Program-made: the position numbers and the translations under genes
Source of the DNA: Gammaproteobacteria bacterium
Lineage (GTDB): Bacteria > Pseudomonadota > Gammaproteobacteria > Steroidobacterales > Steroidobacteraceae
Direction of reading: 5' to 3'
DNA length: 64,000 bases
Assembly (NCBI GenBank): GCA_027459765.1
Contig: DAIDHD010000005.1
Span: 1 to 64,000 of the forward strand
In this document: positions 53,092 through 61,668 of the stretch, piece after piece
Position numbering within the stretch: the first letter of the stretch is position 1
Layout: each line of letters starts with the position of its first letter
The notes under the pieces: generated by a model
Told to the model about the DNA's origin: nothing
Database searches by the model: none
Seen by the model: the letters and a program-made list of their open reading frames with translations, nothing else

Positions 53092-53799
53092 TCAGCCGCA
53101 CTTCGAATCGCCGCAGTTGAGGCAGGTGTAGCAACCGTCCATCATGACCACCGCGGCGGTGCTGCACTTCAGGCAGAGCTGGGCGCCCTCCGGGAAGTGG
53201 GAATTCGAGAAGGCGTCGGCCTGCTTGCCGCGCGCCTCGAACTCGGCTCGCTTCTCCGCCACCAGCTTCTTCTGGTGCACGTCGAGTTCCGGCTTCTTGA
53301 GCAGGCCGATCGACTGCAGGTGCCGTTCGATCACGTGACCGAGCTCGGCGATCGTCGAGGGCATGAATTTGCCTCCCGGCTGCCAATAGCCGCCGCGCGG
53401 ATCGAACACGGCCTTCAGTTCCTCGACCAGGAACGTGGTGTCCCCGCCCTTGCGGAACACGGCCGATATGACCCGCGTGAGCGCCACGATCCACTGGAAG
53501 TGATCGAGGTTCTTCGAGTTGATGAAGACCTCGAAGGGACGGCGCTGCTCGTGCGGCGTGCCCTCGTTGAGCACGATGTCGTTGATGGTGACGTACATGG
53601 CGTGATCGGACACCGGGGTCTTGATCTTGTACGTCGAGCCGACGAGCACCTCGGGCCGTTCCAGCTTCTCGTGCATCCAGATGACGTTGTCGGCCGCCTT
53701 CGCCGGTTCCCGGGCAGCCGCCGGCGCGGCCGGCTCCTTGGACTCCGGCTTCTGGACGCGGTACTTGGTGATCTTCTTCTCGATCTTGATGGATGCCAT
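53092..53799 (-). CDS. nrdJb: Class II ribonucleotide reductase subunit NrdJb
   Basis: C-terminal half of a split B12-dependent reductase, as in Pseudomonas NrdJb (about 230 residues). A TSCPD-like domain occupies the middle (FEVFINSKNLDHFQWIVALTRVISAVFRKG). The C-terminus CLKCSTAA..CYTCLNCGDSKCG holds the cysteines expected to shuttle reducing power to the active site. ATG 53799, 2 bases after the nrdJa stop. Confidence 0.92.
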   Translation of the reverse strand: MASIKIEKKITKYRVQKPESKEPAAPAAAREPAKAADNVIWMHEKLERPEVLVGSTYKIKTPVSDHAMYVTINDIVLNEGTPHEQRRPFEVFINSKNLDHFQWIVALTRVISAVFRKGGDTTFLVEELKAVFDPRGGYWQPGGKFMPSTIAELGHVIERHLQSIGLLKKPELDVHQKKLVAEKRAEFEARGKQADAFSNSHFPEGAQLCLKCSTAAVVMMDGCYTCLNCGDSKCG

Positions 53800-53801
53800 C
53801 G

Positions 53802-55973
53802 TCAGAACTTCCCGTAATAGCCTTCTTTCAACGCATCGAACAGGTTCGCGGCGGTGTGCACCTCGCCGTCGTATTCGATTTCCTGGTCGCCACGCACCTC
53901 CACCTCGGAGCCGTCCTCCAGGGTGAACACGTAGACCGTGTTCTTGAGGTCGTCCTCCTTCACCAGCACGCCCTGGAAGGCCTCGGGATTGAACCGGAAG
54001 GTGGTGCAGCCCTTGAGGCCCTGCTCGTAGGCGTAGAGGTAGATGTCCTTGAAGTCCTCGTACTTGTAGTCCGTGGGCACGTTCGCGGTCTTCGAAATGG
54101 AGGAATCGACCCAGATCTGCGCCGCGGCCTGTATGTCCACGTGCTCCTTCGGGCCTATGTCGTCGGCGGTGACGAAGTAGTCGGGCAGCTTCTCCGCGGG
54201 ATTCTGCGAGTTGGGCATCGCCCGCGGATTGATGAGCGCCCGGTAGGCGAGCAACTCGAACGAGAATACGTCGACCTTCTCCTTGGTCTTGCGGCCCTCG
54301 CGGATGACGTTGCGGAAGTAGTGGTGCGCGAACGACGGCTCGATGCCGTTCGACGCGTTGTTCGCGAGCGACAGCGAGATGGTTCCGGTCGGCGCGATCG
54401 AGGTGTGGTGCGTGAAGCGCGCCCCGACCTCCGCCAGTTCGTCGACGAGTTCCGGAGCGGCCTCGGCGACCCGCTGCATGTAACGGCTATAGCGCGCGTG
54501 CAGGACCCGGCCCGGTACCTTCGCGCCGACCCGCCAGCCGTCCTCGACCATCTCCGGCCGCTTGCGCAGCATTTCGGCCGTGACGGTGAACTCCTCGCTC
54601 ATGATCGGCGCCGGGCCCTTCTCGCGCGCGAGTTCAAGGCCGGCCTCCCAGCCCGCCAGGGCCATCTCGCGGGACACGTTCTGGGTGAAGGCCACGGACT
54701 TCTTCGAGCCGTACTTCATGCCCATCATGGTGATCGTCGACCCGAGGCCGAGGAAGCCCATGCCGTGCCGGCGCTTGCGAGTGATCTCGTTGCGCTGCTG
54801 CTCGAGGGGCAGTCCGTTGATCTCGACCACGTTGTCGAGCATGCGGGTGAATATCTTCACCACCCGGCGGTAGGTCTCCCAGTCGAAGCGCGCCTCCTCA
54901 GTGAACGGATCGAGCACGAACTTGGTGAGGTTGACGGACCCCAGCAGGCACGATCCGTACGGCGGCAGCGGCTGTTCGCCGCAGGGGTTGGTGGCGCGGA
55001 TGTTCTCCTCCCACCAGTTGTTGTTCATCTCGTTGACGCGGTCGATCAGGATGAACCCCGGCTCCGCGAAATCGTAGGTGGAGGACATGATGAGGTCCCA
55101 CACCCGGCGCGCCGGCAACGTCTTGTAGATCTTGCACGCGACCAGACCTTCGTCGTTGGTCACGTAGCCGTCGGTGTACGGCCACTCGCGCCAGACGAAT
55201 TTCCTGGGGTCGTCGAGGTCCGGCAGCTCGGCGTCGAACTCCTTGCGGCTGACCGGGAATGCGAGCCGCCACTCGCCGTCGCTCTTCACCGCCTTCATGA
55301 ACTCGTCGGTGATCAGCAGGGAGAGGTTGAATTGACGCAGGCGCCCCGCCTCGCGCTTCGCGCGGATGAACTCGAGCACGTCCGGGTGGCCGATGTCGAA
55401 CGTGCCCATCTGCGCGCCGCGGCGCCCGCCGGCCGAGGAGACCGTGAAACACATCTTGTCGTAGATGTCCATGAAGGACAGCGGACCCGAGGTGTACGCG
55501 CCTGCGCCCGACACGTACGCGCCGCGTGGCCGCAAGGTCGAGAATTCGTAGCCGATGCCGCAGCCGGCCTTCAGGGTGAGCCCCGCCTCGTGCACCTTGC
55601 CGAGGATGTCGTCCATCGAGTCGCGGATGGTGCCGGAGACGGTGCAATTGATCGTCGAGGTGGCGGGCTTGTGCTCGAGCGCTCCGGCGTTGGAGGTCAC
55701 GCGGCCGGCCGGAATCGCACCGTGACGAAGCGCCCACAGGAAGGACTCGTACCACTGTTCGCGCACGTTCTCGCCTTCGACGTCCGCGAGCGCCCGCGCG
55801 ACGCGCTTGTAGGTGTCGTCCATCGACTTGTCGATGGGCGAACCATCCTTGGCCGTCAAGCGGTACTTCTTGTCCCAGATGTCGAGGGACGCATCCTGGT
55901 ACGCAATGGCGCCGACGTCGTTGGCGGGAATCTTGACCACCGTGTTCATGGGTTTTCGAATTACTCCCTTCAT
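53802..55973 (-). CDS. nrdJa: Adenosylcobalamin-dependent ribonucleotide reductase NrdJa
   Basis: Catalytic subunit reducing ribonucleotides without oxygen, using a radical from adenosylcobalamin. About 723 residues. Motifs: STINCTVSG, LKAGCGIGYEFSTLRPRG, SSAGGRRGAQMGTFDIGHPDV, active-site ATNPCGEQPLPPYGSCLLGSVNL (read in parts; cysteine ~330), and APTGTISLSLANNASNGIEP. Start ATG 55973 gives MKGVIRKPMNTVV; ATG 55949 (MNTVVKIP) is a possible start, and a third ATG at 55997 is less likely. A NrdR-like box lies about 105 bases upstream. It needs the cofactor made by the adenosyltransferase at 18.8 kb. Confidence 0.95.
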   Translation of the reverse strand: MKGVIRKPMNTVVKIPANDVGAIAYQDASLDIWDKKYRLTAKDGSPIDKSMDDTYKRVARALADVEGENVREQWYESFLWALRHGAIPAGRVTSNAGALEHKPATSTINCTVSGTIRDSMDDILGKVHEAGLTLKAGCGIGYEFSTLRPRGAYVSGAGAYTSGPLSFMDIYDKMCFTVSSAGGRRGAQMGTFDIGHPDVLEFIRAKREAGRLRQFNLSLLITDEFMKAVKSDGEWRLAFPVSRKEFDAELPDLDDPRKFVWREWPYTDGYVTNDEGLVACKIYKTLPARRVWDLIMSSTYDFAEPGFILIDRVNEMNNNWWEENIRATNPCGEQPLPPYGSCLLGSVNLTKFVLDPFTEEARFDWETYRRVVKIFTRMLDNVVEINGLPLEQQRNEITRKRRHGMGFLGLGSTITMMGMKYGSKKSVAFTQNVSREMALAGWEAGLELAREKGPAPIMSEEFTVTAEMLRKRPEMVEDGWRVGAKVPGRVLHARYSRYMQRVAEAAPELVDELAEVGARFTHHTSIAPTGTISLSLANNASNGIEPSFAHHYFRNVIREGRKTKEKVDVFSFELLAYRALINPRAMPNSQNPAEKLPDYFVTADDIGPKEHVDIQAAAQIWVDSSISKTANVPTDYKYEDFKDIYLYAYEQGLKGCTTFRFNPEAFQGVLVKEDDLKNTVYVFTLEDGSEVEVRGDQEIEYDGEVHTAANLFDALKEGYYGKF

Positions 55974-56076
55974 TATCGCGCGATGATCCAAAGGCACTCG
56001 CGGGCCGGAGGCGACCGGGCATCGACGACGATCACCGCGAAGGCGTCGATTCGGGTGCGGGGCCGGCGGCTCGTGA

Positions 56077-56092
56077 CCACAAGATCTTGTGT
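56077..56092. promoter_or_regulatory. NrdR box 1 upstream of nrdJa
   Basis: CCACAAGATCTTGTGT matches the NrdR consensus ACACWATATATWGTGT at 13 of 16 positions, and its inner 14 bases are a perfect palindrome. NrdR represses ribonucleotide reductase genes when dATP is high. It lies about 105 bases before the nrdJa start. Confidence 0.75.
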
Positions 56093-56111
56093 TTGAATGG
56101 GGAGGTTAAGA

Positions 56112-56133
56112 CTTGACAATGTACAGCGTCAAG
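56112..56133. promoter_or_regulatory. 22-bp operator-like dyad
   Basis: CTTGAC-AA-TGTACA-GC-GTCAAG: the outer 6-bp arms and the inner TGTACA palindrome share one centre at 56122.5; only the two-base connectors break symmetry. It overlaps possible -35 boxes on both strands (TTGACA at 56113-56118 and TTGACG on the minus strand at 56127-56132). It sits 38 bases centre-to-centre from NrdR box 1. The regulator is unknown. Confidence 0.55.
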
Positions 56134-56254
56134 AATTTTCTGATCCCCGAAAACGCGACCTTTTAATTTTATTTATCAATCAGTTACGAATTTTCGTCGG
56201 GAAATTTCAAGCTCTGCATTGGTGCGCTGCGCGGTCAATCATCCAATCCCTTCA

Positions 56255-56270
56255 TCGCAACATCTTGTGT
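56255..56270. promoter_or_regulatory. Possible second NrdR-like box
   Basis: TCGCAACATCTTGTGT matches the NrdR consensus at 12 of 16 positions and shares the ATCTTGTGT half with box 1. It is 178 bases from box 1, far more than the usual spacing of paired NrdR boxes, so it could be a remote site, a hit by chance, or act on the hsp20 side. Confidence 0.4.
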
Positions 56271-56307
56271 TCAACAGGATATGCACACCTTGTCCCTCTT
56301 GACAGCC

Positions 56308-56335
56308 GTTGAAAAGACTCGGCCCGACCCTATCT
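56308..56335 (+). promoter_or_regulatory. Sigma32-type heat-shock promoter of hsp20
   Basis: GTTGAAA (56308-56314) and CCCTATCT (56328-56335) match the sigma32 boxes CTTGAAA and CCCCATNT with one mismatch each, separated by 13 bases. It points at hsp20, giving a predicted leader of roughly 75 bases. Confidence 0.65.
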
Positions 56336-56415
56336 CCCCCACAGCGAGGTCGCATGGCCGACCCGAATCGGTAACGGACATTCACCACCAATCATTGATT
56401 TTCGAGGAGCACACC

Positions 56416-56847
56416 ATGACCGTCGTACGTTACGAACCCTGGGCGCTGGTCAGCCAGCTGCAGAAGGACATCGACCGCCTGTTCGGCGCACCGCAGACCA
56501 CCGCCGCCGATTCGGGGGCCTGGCTGCCGCCCGTCGACATCCACGAGGAAGACCAGCAATTCCTGCTGCACATCGATCTTCCCGGCGTGGATCCCAAGGA
56601 CGTTGAGATCACCACCGAGAAGGGCGTGCTGACCATCCGCGGCCGGCGCGAGGAGGCGCGGCGCGAGTCGCGCGAAGGCTACCGGCGCATCGAACGCATC
56701 ACCGGCGAGTTTCAGCGGCGCTTCAGCCTGCCGGAGTCCGCCGACGTCAAGGGCATCCGTGCCCGGGCGATCAACGGTGTGCTCGAGCTCAGCATCCCGA
56801 AGCAGGCCCAGGTGCAGCCGCATCGCATCACCGTCGAGGCGGCCTGA
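56416..56847 (+). CDS. Small heat-shock protein, Hsp20/alpha-crystallin family
   Basis: ATP-independent holdase chaperone of 143 residues. The N-terminal arm RYEPWALVSQLQKDIDRLFG leads to the alpha-crystallin domain WLPPVDIHEEDQQFLLHIDLPGVDPKDVEIT (read in parts), the strand GEFQRRFSLPESADV and the GVLELSIPK motif; the C-terminal tail includes an HRITVEAA end. ATG with GAGGAG at 6-7 bases. Regulated by the sigma32-like promoter upstream. A strong GC hairpin follows. Confidence 0.94.
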   Translation: MTVVRYEPWALVSQLQKDIDRLFGAPQTTAADSGAWLPPVDIHEEDQQFLLHIDLPGVDPKDVEITTEKGVLTIRGRREEARRESREGYRRIERITGEFQRRFSLPESADVKGIRARAINGVLELSIPKQAQVQPHRITVEAA

Positions 56848-56858
56848 TCACGAGCGAA

Positions 56859-56883
56859 CCGCCCGCGGCCTCGCCGCGGGCGG
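56859..56883 (+). terminator. GC hairpin after hsp20
   Basis: CCGCCCGCGG, a 5-base loop, and CCGCGGGCGG form a perfect 10-bp stem 11 bases after the hsp20 stop. No T-run follows, so termination efficiency is uncertain. Confidence 0.6.
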
Positions 56884-57014
56884 TAGCCGCCGCGCGTCGG
56901 GCGGCATGCCGGCGCGCGGGGTGGGTGCGCCGGGCTGAGGTAATATGAAGGGCCGTCGGCGGCACCACCGACGCGTCCGACATCCTTAAAAGATCGAGCC
57001 TCAGAGGATCACGC

Positions 57015-58391
57015 ATGCACTTGCGCTTCGCAAAGGCGGCGCTCGCCGTCGCCCTCGCGGTAACCATACCCGCCGTCACCGTCTCCGCCGCCGTCGCCAG
57101 CCAGGCGGCCGCCGACGCGACTCCCATGCCGACGCTCGCGCCCATGGTCAAGCGCGTCTCGCCCGCCGTCGTCAACATCTCGACGCGCGGCACCATCAAG
57201 GAGCGCGGCCAGCGCAATCCTCTGCTCGACGACCCGTTCTTCCGGCGCTTCTTCGACGTGCCACCCGACGCGGCGCCGCGCGAGCGCGAGCGCCAGTTCC
57301 AGAGCGCGGGCTCGGGCGTGATCGTGGACGCGAAGAACGGCTACATCGTCACCAACCACCACGTGGTGGAGAACGCCAGCGAGATCACCATCACGCTGCT
57401 CGACAACCGCAGCTTCTCCGCCAAGGTGGTCGGCAGCGACGAAGGCGCGGACATCGCCGTGCTGCAGGCGAAGCAGCCCAACCTCACCGCGATGTCGCTC
57501 GGGGACTCCTCGCGCCTGGAGGTAGGCGACTACGTGGTCGCCATCGGCAATCCGTTCGGGCTGCAGCACACGGTCACCGCGGGCATCGTGAGCGCGCTCG
57601 GGCGGACGGGCATCAACCCGGAAGGCTACGAGGACTTCATTCAGACCGACGCCTCGATCAATCCGGGCAACTCCGGCGGCGCGCTGGTCAACCTGCGCGG
57701 CGAACTGGTCGGCATCAACTCCGCCATCCTCTCCGGCAGCGGCGGCAACATCGGCATCGGCTTCGCCATACCGGTGAACATGGTCAAGGGCGTGATGGAC
57801 CAGCTCATCAAGTACGGCCAGGTCAAGCGCGGCATCCTCGGCGTCAATCTCTACAGCGTCACGCCGGACATCGCCAAGCAGTACGGGCTCAGCGAGTCGA
57901 GCGGCGCGCTGGTCGCGGGCGTGCAGCCCGGTTCGGCCGCCGAGCGGGCCGGCGTGAAGACCGGCGACGTCATCGTCTCGTTGAACGGCAAGGCGGTGAA
58001 GGACTCCGGCGAGCTGCGCAACGACATCGGCATGCTGCGCGTCGGCGACAAGGTGGAACTCGGCGTGCTGCGCGACGGCAAGCCGCGCACCATCGTCGCT
58101 TCGATCGGCGAACGCGGTGAATCCACCGCCGCGGCGGCGGTCGACATCAACAAGGGCCTGGAGGGAGCGGAGCTCGCGGACGCGCCCGACGGTGGCGGGG
58201 TGCTGATCCGTTCCGTGCAGGAGGGCAGTCCGGCGGCGCAGTTCGGCCTGCGCGCCAACGACGTGATCGTAGCCGTCGGCCGCACGCCGGTGGCCGGTCT
58301 GAAGAGCTTCCGCGAGGCGGCCAAGGGCGCGAACGTGCTGGTGCTCAACATCCGGCGCGGCGGCATGTCGGTGCTCATCCCGGTGCGGTGA
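57015..58391 (+). CDS. degQ: Periplasmic serine protease, DegQ/DegP family
   Basis: Protein quality-control protease with a signal peptide (about residues 1-28). Trypsin-like domain with the triad H in TNHHVV (~115), D in GADIAVL (~145) and S in NPGNSGGALV (~219). Two PDZ domains follow (about 262-350 and 370-455). 458 residues. ATG after AGAGGA. The 131 bases between the hsp20 hairpin and the gene contain TAATAT near 56939 but no clear -35; a stress promoter is possible. Its end overlaps the next start by 4 bases (GTGA). Confidence 0.95.
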   Translation: MHLRFAKAALAVALAVTIPAVTVSAAVASQAAADATPMPTLAPMVKRVSPAVVNISTRGTIKERGQRNPLLDDPFFRRFFDVPPDAAPRERERQFQSAGSGVIVDAKNGYIVTNHHVVENASEITITLLDNRSFSAKVVGSDEGADIAVLQAKQPNLTAMSLGDSSRLEVGDYVVAIGNPFGLQHTVTAGIVSALGRTGINPEGYEDFIQTDASINPGNSGGALVNLRGELVGINSAILSGSGGNIGIGFAIPVNMVKGVMDQLIKYGQVKRGILGVNLYSVTPDIAKQYGLSESSGALVAGVQPGSAAERAGVKTGDVIVSLNGKAVKDSGELRNDIGMLRVGDKVELGVLRDGKPRTIVASIGERGESTAAAAVDINKGLEGAELADAPDGGGVLIRSVQEGSPAAQFGLRANDVIVAVGRTPVAGLKSFREAAKGANVLVLNIRRGGMSVLIPVR

Positions 58392-59362
58392 AGAAGATGC
58401 AGCATCTGTCGATCGTCATTCTCGGCGGCACCGGCTTCCTCGGTACGCGGCTCGTCTCCCGCCTCCTGAAGGAGGGGCACCGGGTCACCGTGCTGTCGCG
58501 CGATCGCGAACAGCACAAGCACCTGCTGGTGCTGCCCGGGCTCGCGATCGAGAACTGCGACGTCTACGACGAGGCCCAGCTGAGCGAACGCTTCCGCGGC
58601 CGCGACGTCGTGATCAATCTGGTCGGCATCCTCAACGAACGCGGCTTCGGCGGCGGCGGCTTTCGCCGCGCGCACACCGAGCTCACGCGCGGGGTGCTGC
58701 AGGCGGCGCGTTCCGCCGGCGTCGCGCGGCTGCTGCAGGTGTCCTCGCTCAAGGCTGCGCCCGGCGCACCCAGCCACTACCTGCGCTCGAAGGGCGAGGC
58801 GGAGCGGCTGATCCGCGAGCACAACGGCACTCTCGACTGGACCATCTTCCAGCCGTCGGTGATCTTCGGACCGCGCGACTCGTTCCTGAACCGGTTCGCG
58901 GCGCTGCTCGGCGCCGTACCCCTGGTGTTTCCGCTGGCGCGGGCCGACGCACGCTTCCAGCCGGTGTTCGTCGACGACGTGGTGGAGGCACTGGTGCGCT
59001 GCCTGCGCGGCGGTCCGGCCAGCCGCCGCACGCTCGAGCTGGGCGGCCCGGAAGTGCTCACCCTGCGTCAGATCGTGGCCCGGGTCGCCGAACTCACCGG
59101 GCGCCGCCGGGCCATCGTCGGTCTGCCCGACTGGGTGGCCCGGGTGCAGGGGCTGATCATGGACTTCGTGCCGGGTCGGCCCTTCTCCAGCGACAATTAC
59201 CGCTCGCTCACGGTGGACAGCGTCTGCGCCGAGGACGGCTTCGCCGTCCTCGGCATCCGGCCGCAGTCCATGCTCGCGGTGGCGCGGCAGTACCTCGGTA
59301 CGCTCGAGGACAACGCGCGCCTGAGTCACGACCGCGCGAGCGCGGGGCGGCCGCGCTCCTAA
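58388..59362 (+). CDS. NAD(P)-binding epimerase-like protein (complex I NDUFA9 type)
   Basis: Atypical short-chain dehydrogenase of 324 residues. Rossmann loop IVILGGTGFLGTRLV at the N-terminus; VINLVGILNERG, VSSLKAAPGAPSHYLRSKGEAER with Y and K of the active site, and IFQPSVIFGPRD. Similar proteins are annotated as relatives of the complex I subunit NDUFA9. The GTG start overlaps degQ (GTGA), an odd pairing. It may act on lipids, quinones or sugars; unknown. Confidence 0.88.
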   Translation: MKKMQHLSIVILGGTGFLGTRLVSRLLKEGHRVTVLSRDREQHKHLLVLPGLAIENCDVYDEAQLSERFRGRDVVINLVGILNERGFGGGGFRRAHTELTRGVLQAARSAGVARLLQVSSLKAAPGAPSHYLRSKGEAERLIREHNGTLDWTIFQPSVIFGPRDSFLNRFAALLGAVPLVFPLARADARFQPVFVDDVVEALVRCLRGGPASRRTLELGGPEVLTLRQIVARVAELTGRRRAIVGLPDWVARVQGLIMDFVPGRPFSSDNYRSLTVDSVCAEDGFAVLGIRPQSMLAVARQYLGTLEDNARLSHDRASAGRPRS

Positions 59363-60609
59363 TTCTGCGCGGCCGCATTCTGCGCGGCCGCAGGTTGGCC
59401 CGGCAGATTCCTCGCCAGCGGCGCGAGACGCGCGAGGCGCAACGCGCACGCGAGGCCCGTGCCGAGGAGGGCCGCGACGAATGCGACCACGCCGCGCCAA
59501 CCGTGAGTCGCGTAGTAGAGGCCGCCGGCGACGCCCGCGACGCTCGAGCCGAGGTAGTAGGCGAACAGGTAGGCGGCGCTGGCCTGCGCCGTGAATTCTC
59601 CCGCGCGCCGTCCGACCCAGCTGCTCGCGATCGAGTGGCCGCCGAAGAATCCGAAGGTGAATACCGCGATCCCGGCGATCACCGCGGGCAAGGGTGAGAG
59701 CAGCGTCAGCGCGAGGCCGGCACTCATCACCACGAACATCCGCCACAGCACGCGGCGACGCCCGAGGCGCCCTGCGAGGTGGCCGATCCAGGTCGAACTC
59801 ACGCTGCCGACCACGTAGAGCGCGAATACCGCCCCGGCGGCGGCCTGGCTCAGGGAATACGGCGGCGCGAGCAGGCGATAGGTGACGTAGTTGTAGACCG
59901 TGACGAAGCTGCCGAGCAGCACGAACCCCACCGCGTAAAGCCACGGGAGCCCGGGATCGCGCAACGTCGTCCCGAATCGCGCCAGCGCTCCGTGCAGCGC
60001 GCGGGGACGCGGCTGGAAGTGCCGCGACGGCGGCAGCCAGCGGCTGAACACCAGGCTCGCCACCGCGCCCACGAGCCCCACCGCGGCGAGCGCGCCCCGC
60101 CACCCCAGGGGATCGACCGCGGCGCTCACCACCAGCCGCCCGCCCATGCCGCCGAGCGCGCTGCCGCCGATGTAGAGCCCCATGCCGAGGCCGATCGACT
60201 CGGCATCGACCTCCTCGGCCAGGTAGGCCATCGCCACGGCGGGCAGCCCGCTCAAGGTCAGGCCGAGAGCGGCTCGCAGTGCGATGAACGCACCCCAGGT
60301 CGGCGCGAGCGCCGTGCCGAGCGCGAGCGCGGTCGACGACCAAAGCGACGCGGCCATCACGGATTTGCGTCCGACGGCGTCGGACAGGGCGCCCGCGAAC
60401 AGCAGCGCCACCGCCATCACGCCGGTGCTCGACGACAGGGCGAGCGAACTCTCGGCCGCGGTGCGCTGAAACTGGCGGCTGAACTCCGGCATCAGCGGCT
60501 GCACGCAGTACAGCAGGCCGAAGGTGGCCACGCCAGCCGCGAACAGCGCCGCGTTCGTGCGGCGAAACGCCGGCGTGCCGTGCCGGATGCGGTGCTGGTC
60601 GGCGCTCAT
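59359..60609 (-). CDS. Major facilitator superfamily transporter
   Basis: About 416 residues with 12 predicted membrane helices. GALSDAVGRKSVM between helices 2 and 3 is the classic MFS loop, and GHLAGRLGRRRVLWR is its repeat in the second half. The overall style (VATFGLLYCVQPLMPEFSRQF) fits the bacterial YnfM-like efflux group. Substrate unknown. Its stop overlaps the epimerase stop (ctaa). The end is duplicated (AAAQN AAAQN). Confidence 0.9.
   Translation of the reverse strand: MSADQHRIRHGTPAFRRTNAALFAAGVATFGLLYCVQPLMPEFSRQFQRTAAESSLALSSSTGVMAVALLFAGALSDAVGRKSVMAASLWSSTALALGTALAPTWGAFIALRAALGLTLSGLPAVAMAYLAEEVDAESIGLGMGLYIGGSALGGMGGRLVVSAAVDPLGWRGALAAVGLVGAVASLVFSRWLPPSRHFQPRPRALHGALARFGTTLRDPGLPWLYAVGFVLLGSFVTVYNYVTYRLLAPPYSLSQAAAGAVFALYVVGSVSSTWIGHLAGRLGRRRVLWRMFVVMSAGLALTLLSPLPAVIAGIAVFTFGFFGGHSIASSWVGRRAGEFTAQASAAYLFAYYLGSSVAGVAGGLYYATHGWRGVVAFVAALLGTGLACALRLARLAPLARNLPGQPAAAQNAAAQN
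59362..59391. repeat. 15-bp tandem duplication at the MFS gene end
   Basis: Two identical copies of attctgcgcggccgc adjoin the stop codons and encode a repeated short alanine/glutamine/asparagine tail on the transporter. Confidence 0.85.
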
Positions 60610-60622
60610 CGCGGGCGCGCGC

Positions 60623-61666
60623 TCAAGGTTGCGCGCACACGGCGCGGTCGCGCTCGTCCTTCGGCAGACGCGCGAGCGCGCGCACGCGCCGGTAGAACGC
60701 GGGCAGGTCGCCGCCGGCGGCACGCAGTTCGCGCTCGAATCCCGGCACGCAGTCGTAGTAGGTGGCCAGGGACGCGAGGCGCGCGTTGTCCAGCGGGCCG
60801 TCGAACCAGTCGGCGAAGGGCGCGCGCGGACCGAGGTCGGCGGTGAGGGTCGCGTACTGCGCGCGCAGCGCCTCGAATTGCGCCCGCTTGCGCGCGCGCA
60901 TCTCGGCGGGGGGAATGCCGGACGCATAGAGTCGCGCGAGCGCCTCGCGCGTACGCTGCAGGAGGGCGAGCACGTCGAGCTGGCGCGCGCGCCACCGGTC
61001 GCGACGGGCGATCTGCGCGTCTTCCCTGCGCGCGTGCAGCCAGCGGCGTACGCCCTCCTCCTCCACCGTGGTCGCAAGCGCCTCGTCGAAGGATGCGTCG
61101 CCGGCGACGTATACGAGCTGGTGCGTCAGCTCGTGGAAGATGATGCTGGCGAGCTGCGTGTCGCTGTAGCCGAGCATGGTGTTGAGAACGGGGTCGTCGA
61201 AGTGACCGAGGGTCGAGTAGGCGGCGACGCCCTCCACCGCGACGTCGTCGCCGTCGGCGCGCAGGCGCCGCGCGTACGCCTGCGCGCGTGCCTGCACGAA
61301 GTAGCCCCGATACGCGACGCAGCCGACGACGGGGAAGCACCAGCGGATCGGATCGATCGAGAACTCGGGCGCCGCCACCACGTTCCACACCGCGTACTCG
61401 CGGTGCAGGTCGGCATAGCTGCGGTAGCTGCCGTTGTCCGGCAGCGCGAGCTCGCGCGTGGCGAAATCCCGGATCTCGGCGACCGCGGCGAGGCGCGTGC
61501 GCAGTGCCGGCGGCTGCGCCGGGTCCGCGATCAGCGCGTCGATGGGCCGCCGCTCGTGCATGAGCTCGAATTGCCCCACGGCGCTCTGCACCAGGTAGCA
61601 CCCGGACACCGGCAGCGCGAGCACCGCCAGCGCGACCAGGACCAGCGCCGACTTGCTACTATTCAC
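60623..61666 (-). CDS. Lipoprotein zinc peptidase, putative aminopeptidase (COG4324 type)
   Basis: 347 residues. Signal peptide with lipobox VSGC (cysteine ~23). Zinc motif HELTHQLVYVAGDASFDEALATTVE holds HExxH (about 177-181) and the downstream glutamate. The family is annotated as predicted aminopeptidases. GTG start at 61666 has only two bases between it and the divergent cca ATG. It lies 13 bases before the MFS gene, so the two may be co-transcribed. Confidence 0.85.
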   Translation of the reverse strand: MNSSKSALVLVALAVLALPVSGCYLVQSAVGQFELMHERRPIDALIADPAQPPALRTRLAAVAEIRDFATRELALPDNGSYRSYADLHREYAVWNVVAAPEFSIDPIRWCFPVVGCVAYRGYFVQARAQAYARRLRADGDDVAVEGVAAYSTLGHFDDPVLNTMLGYSDTQLASIIFHELTHQLVYVAGDASFDEALATTVEEEGVRRWLHARREDAQIARRDRWRARQLDVLALLQRTREALARLYASGIPPAEMRARKRAQFEALRAQYATLTADLGPRAPFADWFDGPLDNARLASLATYYDCVPGFERELRAAGGDLPAFYRRVRALARLPKDERDRAVCAQP

Positions 61667-61668
61667 CG

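Larger units (their letters stand above)
55974..56415. other. 442-bp regulatory region between nrdJa and hsp20
   Basis: No credible protein-coding frame. The middle (about 56100-56220) is much richer in A and T than the rest of the window. It contains two NrdR-like boxes, a 22-bp dyad and a sigma32-type promoter, listed separately. I looked for a cobalamin riboswitch before nrdJa and found no recognisable B12 box; the fold itself was not tested. Confidence 0.75.

Noticed and set aside
56034-56106. Cobalamin riboswitch upstream of nrdJa
   Set aside because: No recognisable B12 box; the obvious structure there is a DNA-style palindrome matching NrdR.
56281-56415. 45-residue N-terminal extension of Hsp20 from an upstream ATG
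   Set aside because: It would pass through the sigma32 promoter; ATG 56416 has a strong ribosome binding site and the family N-terminus.
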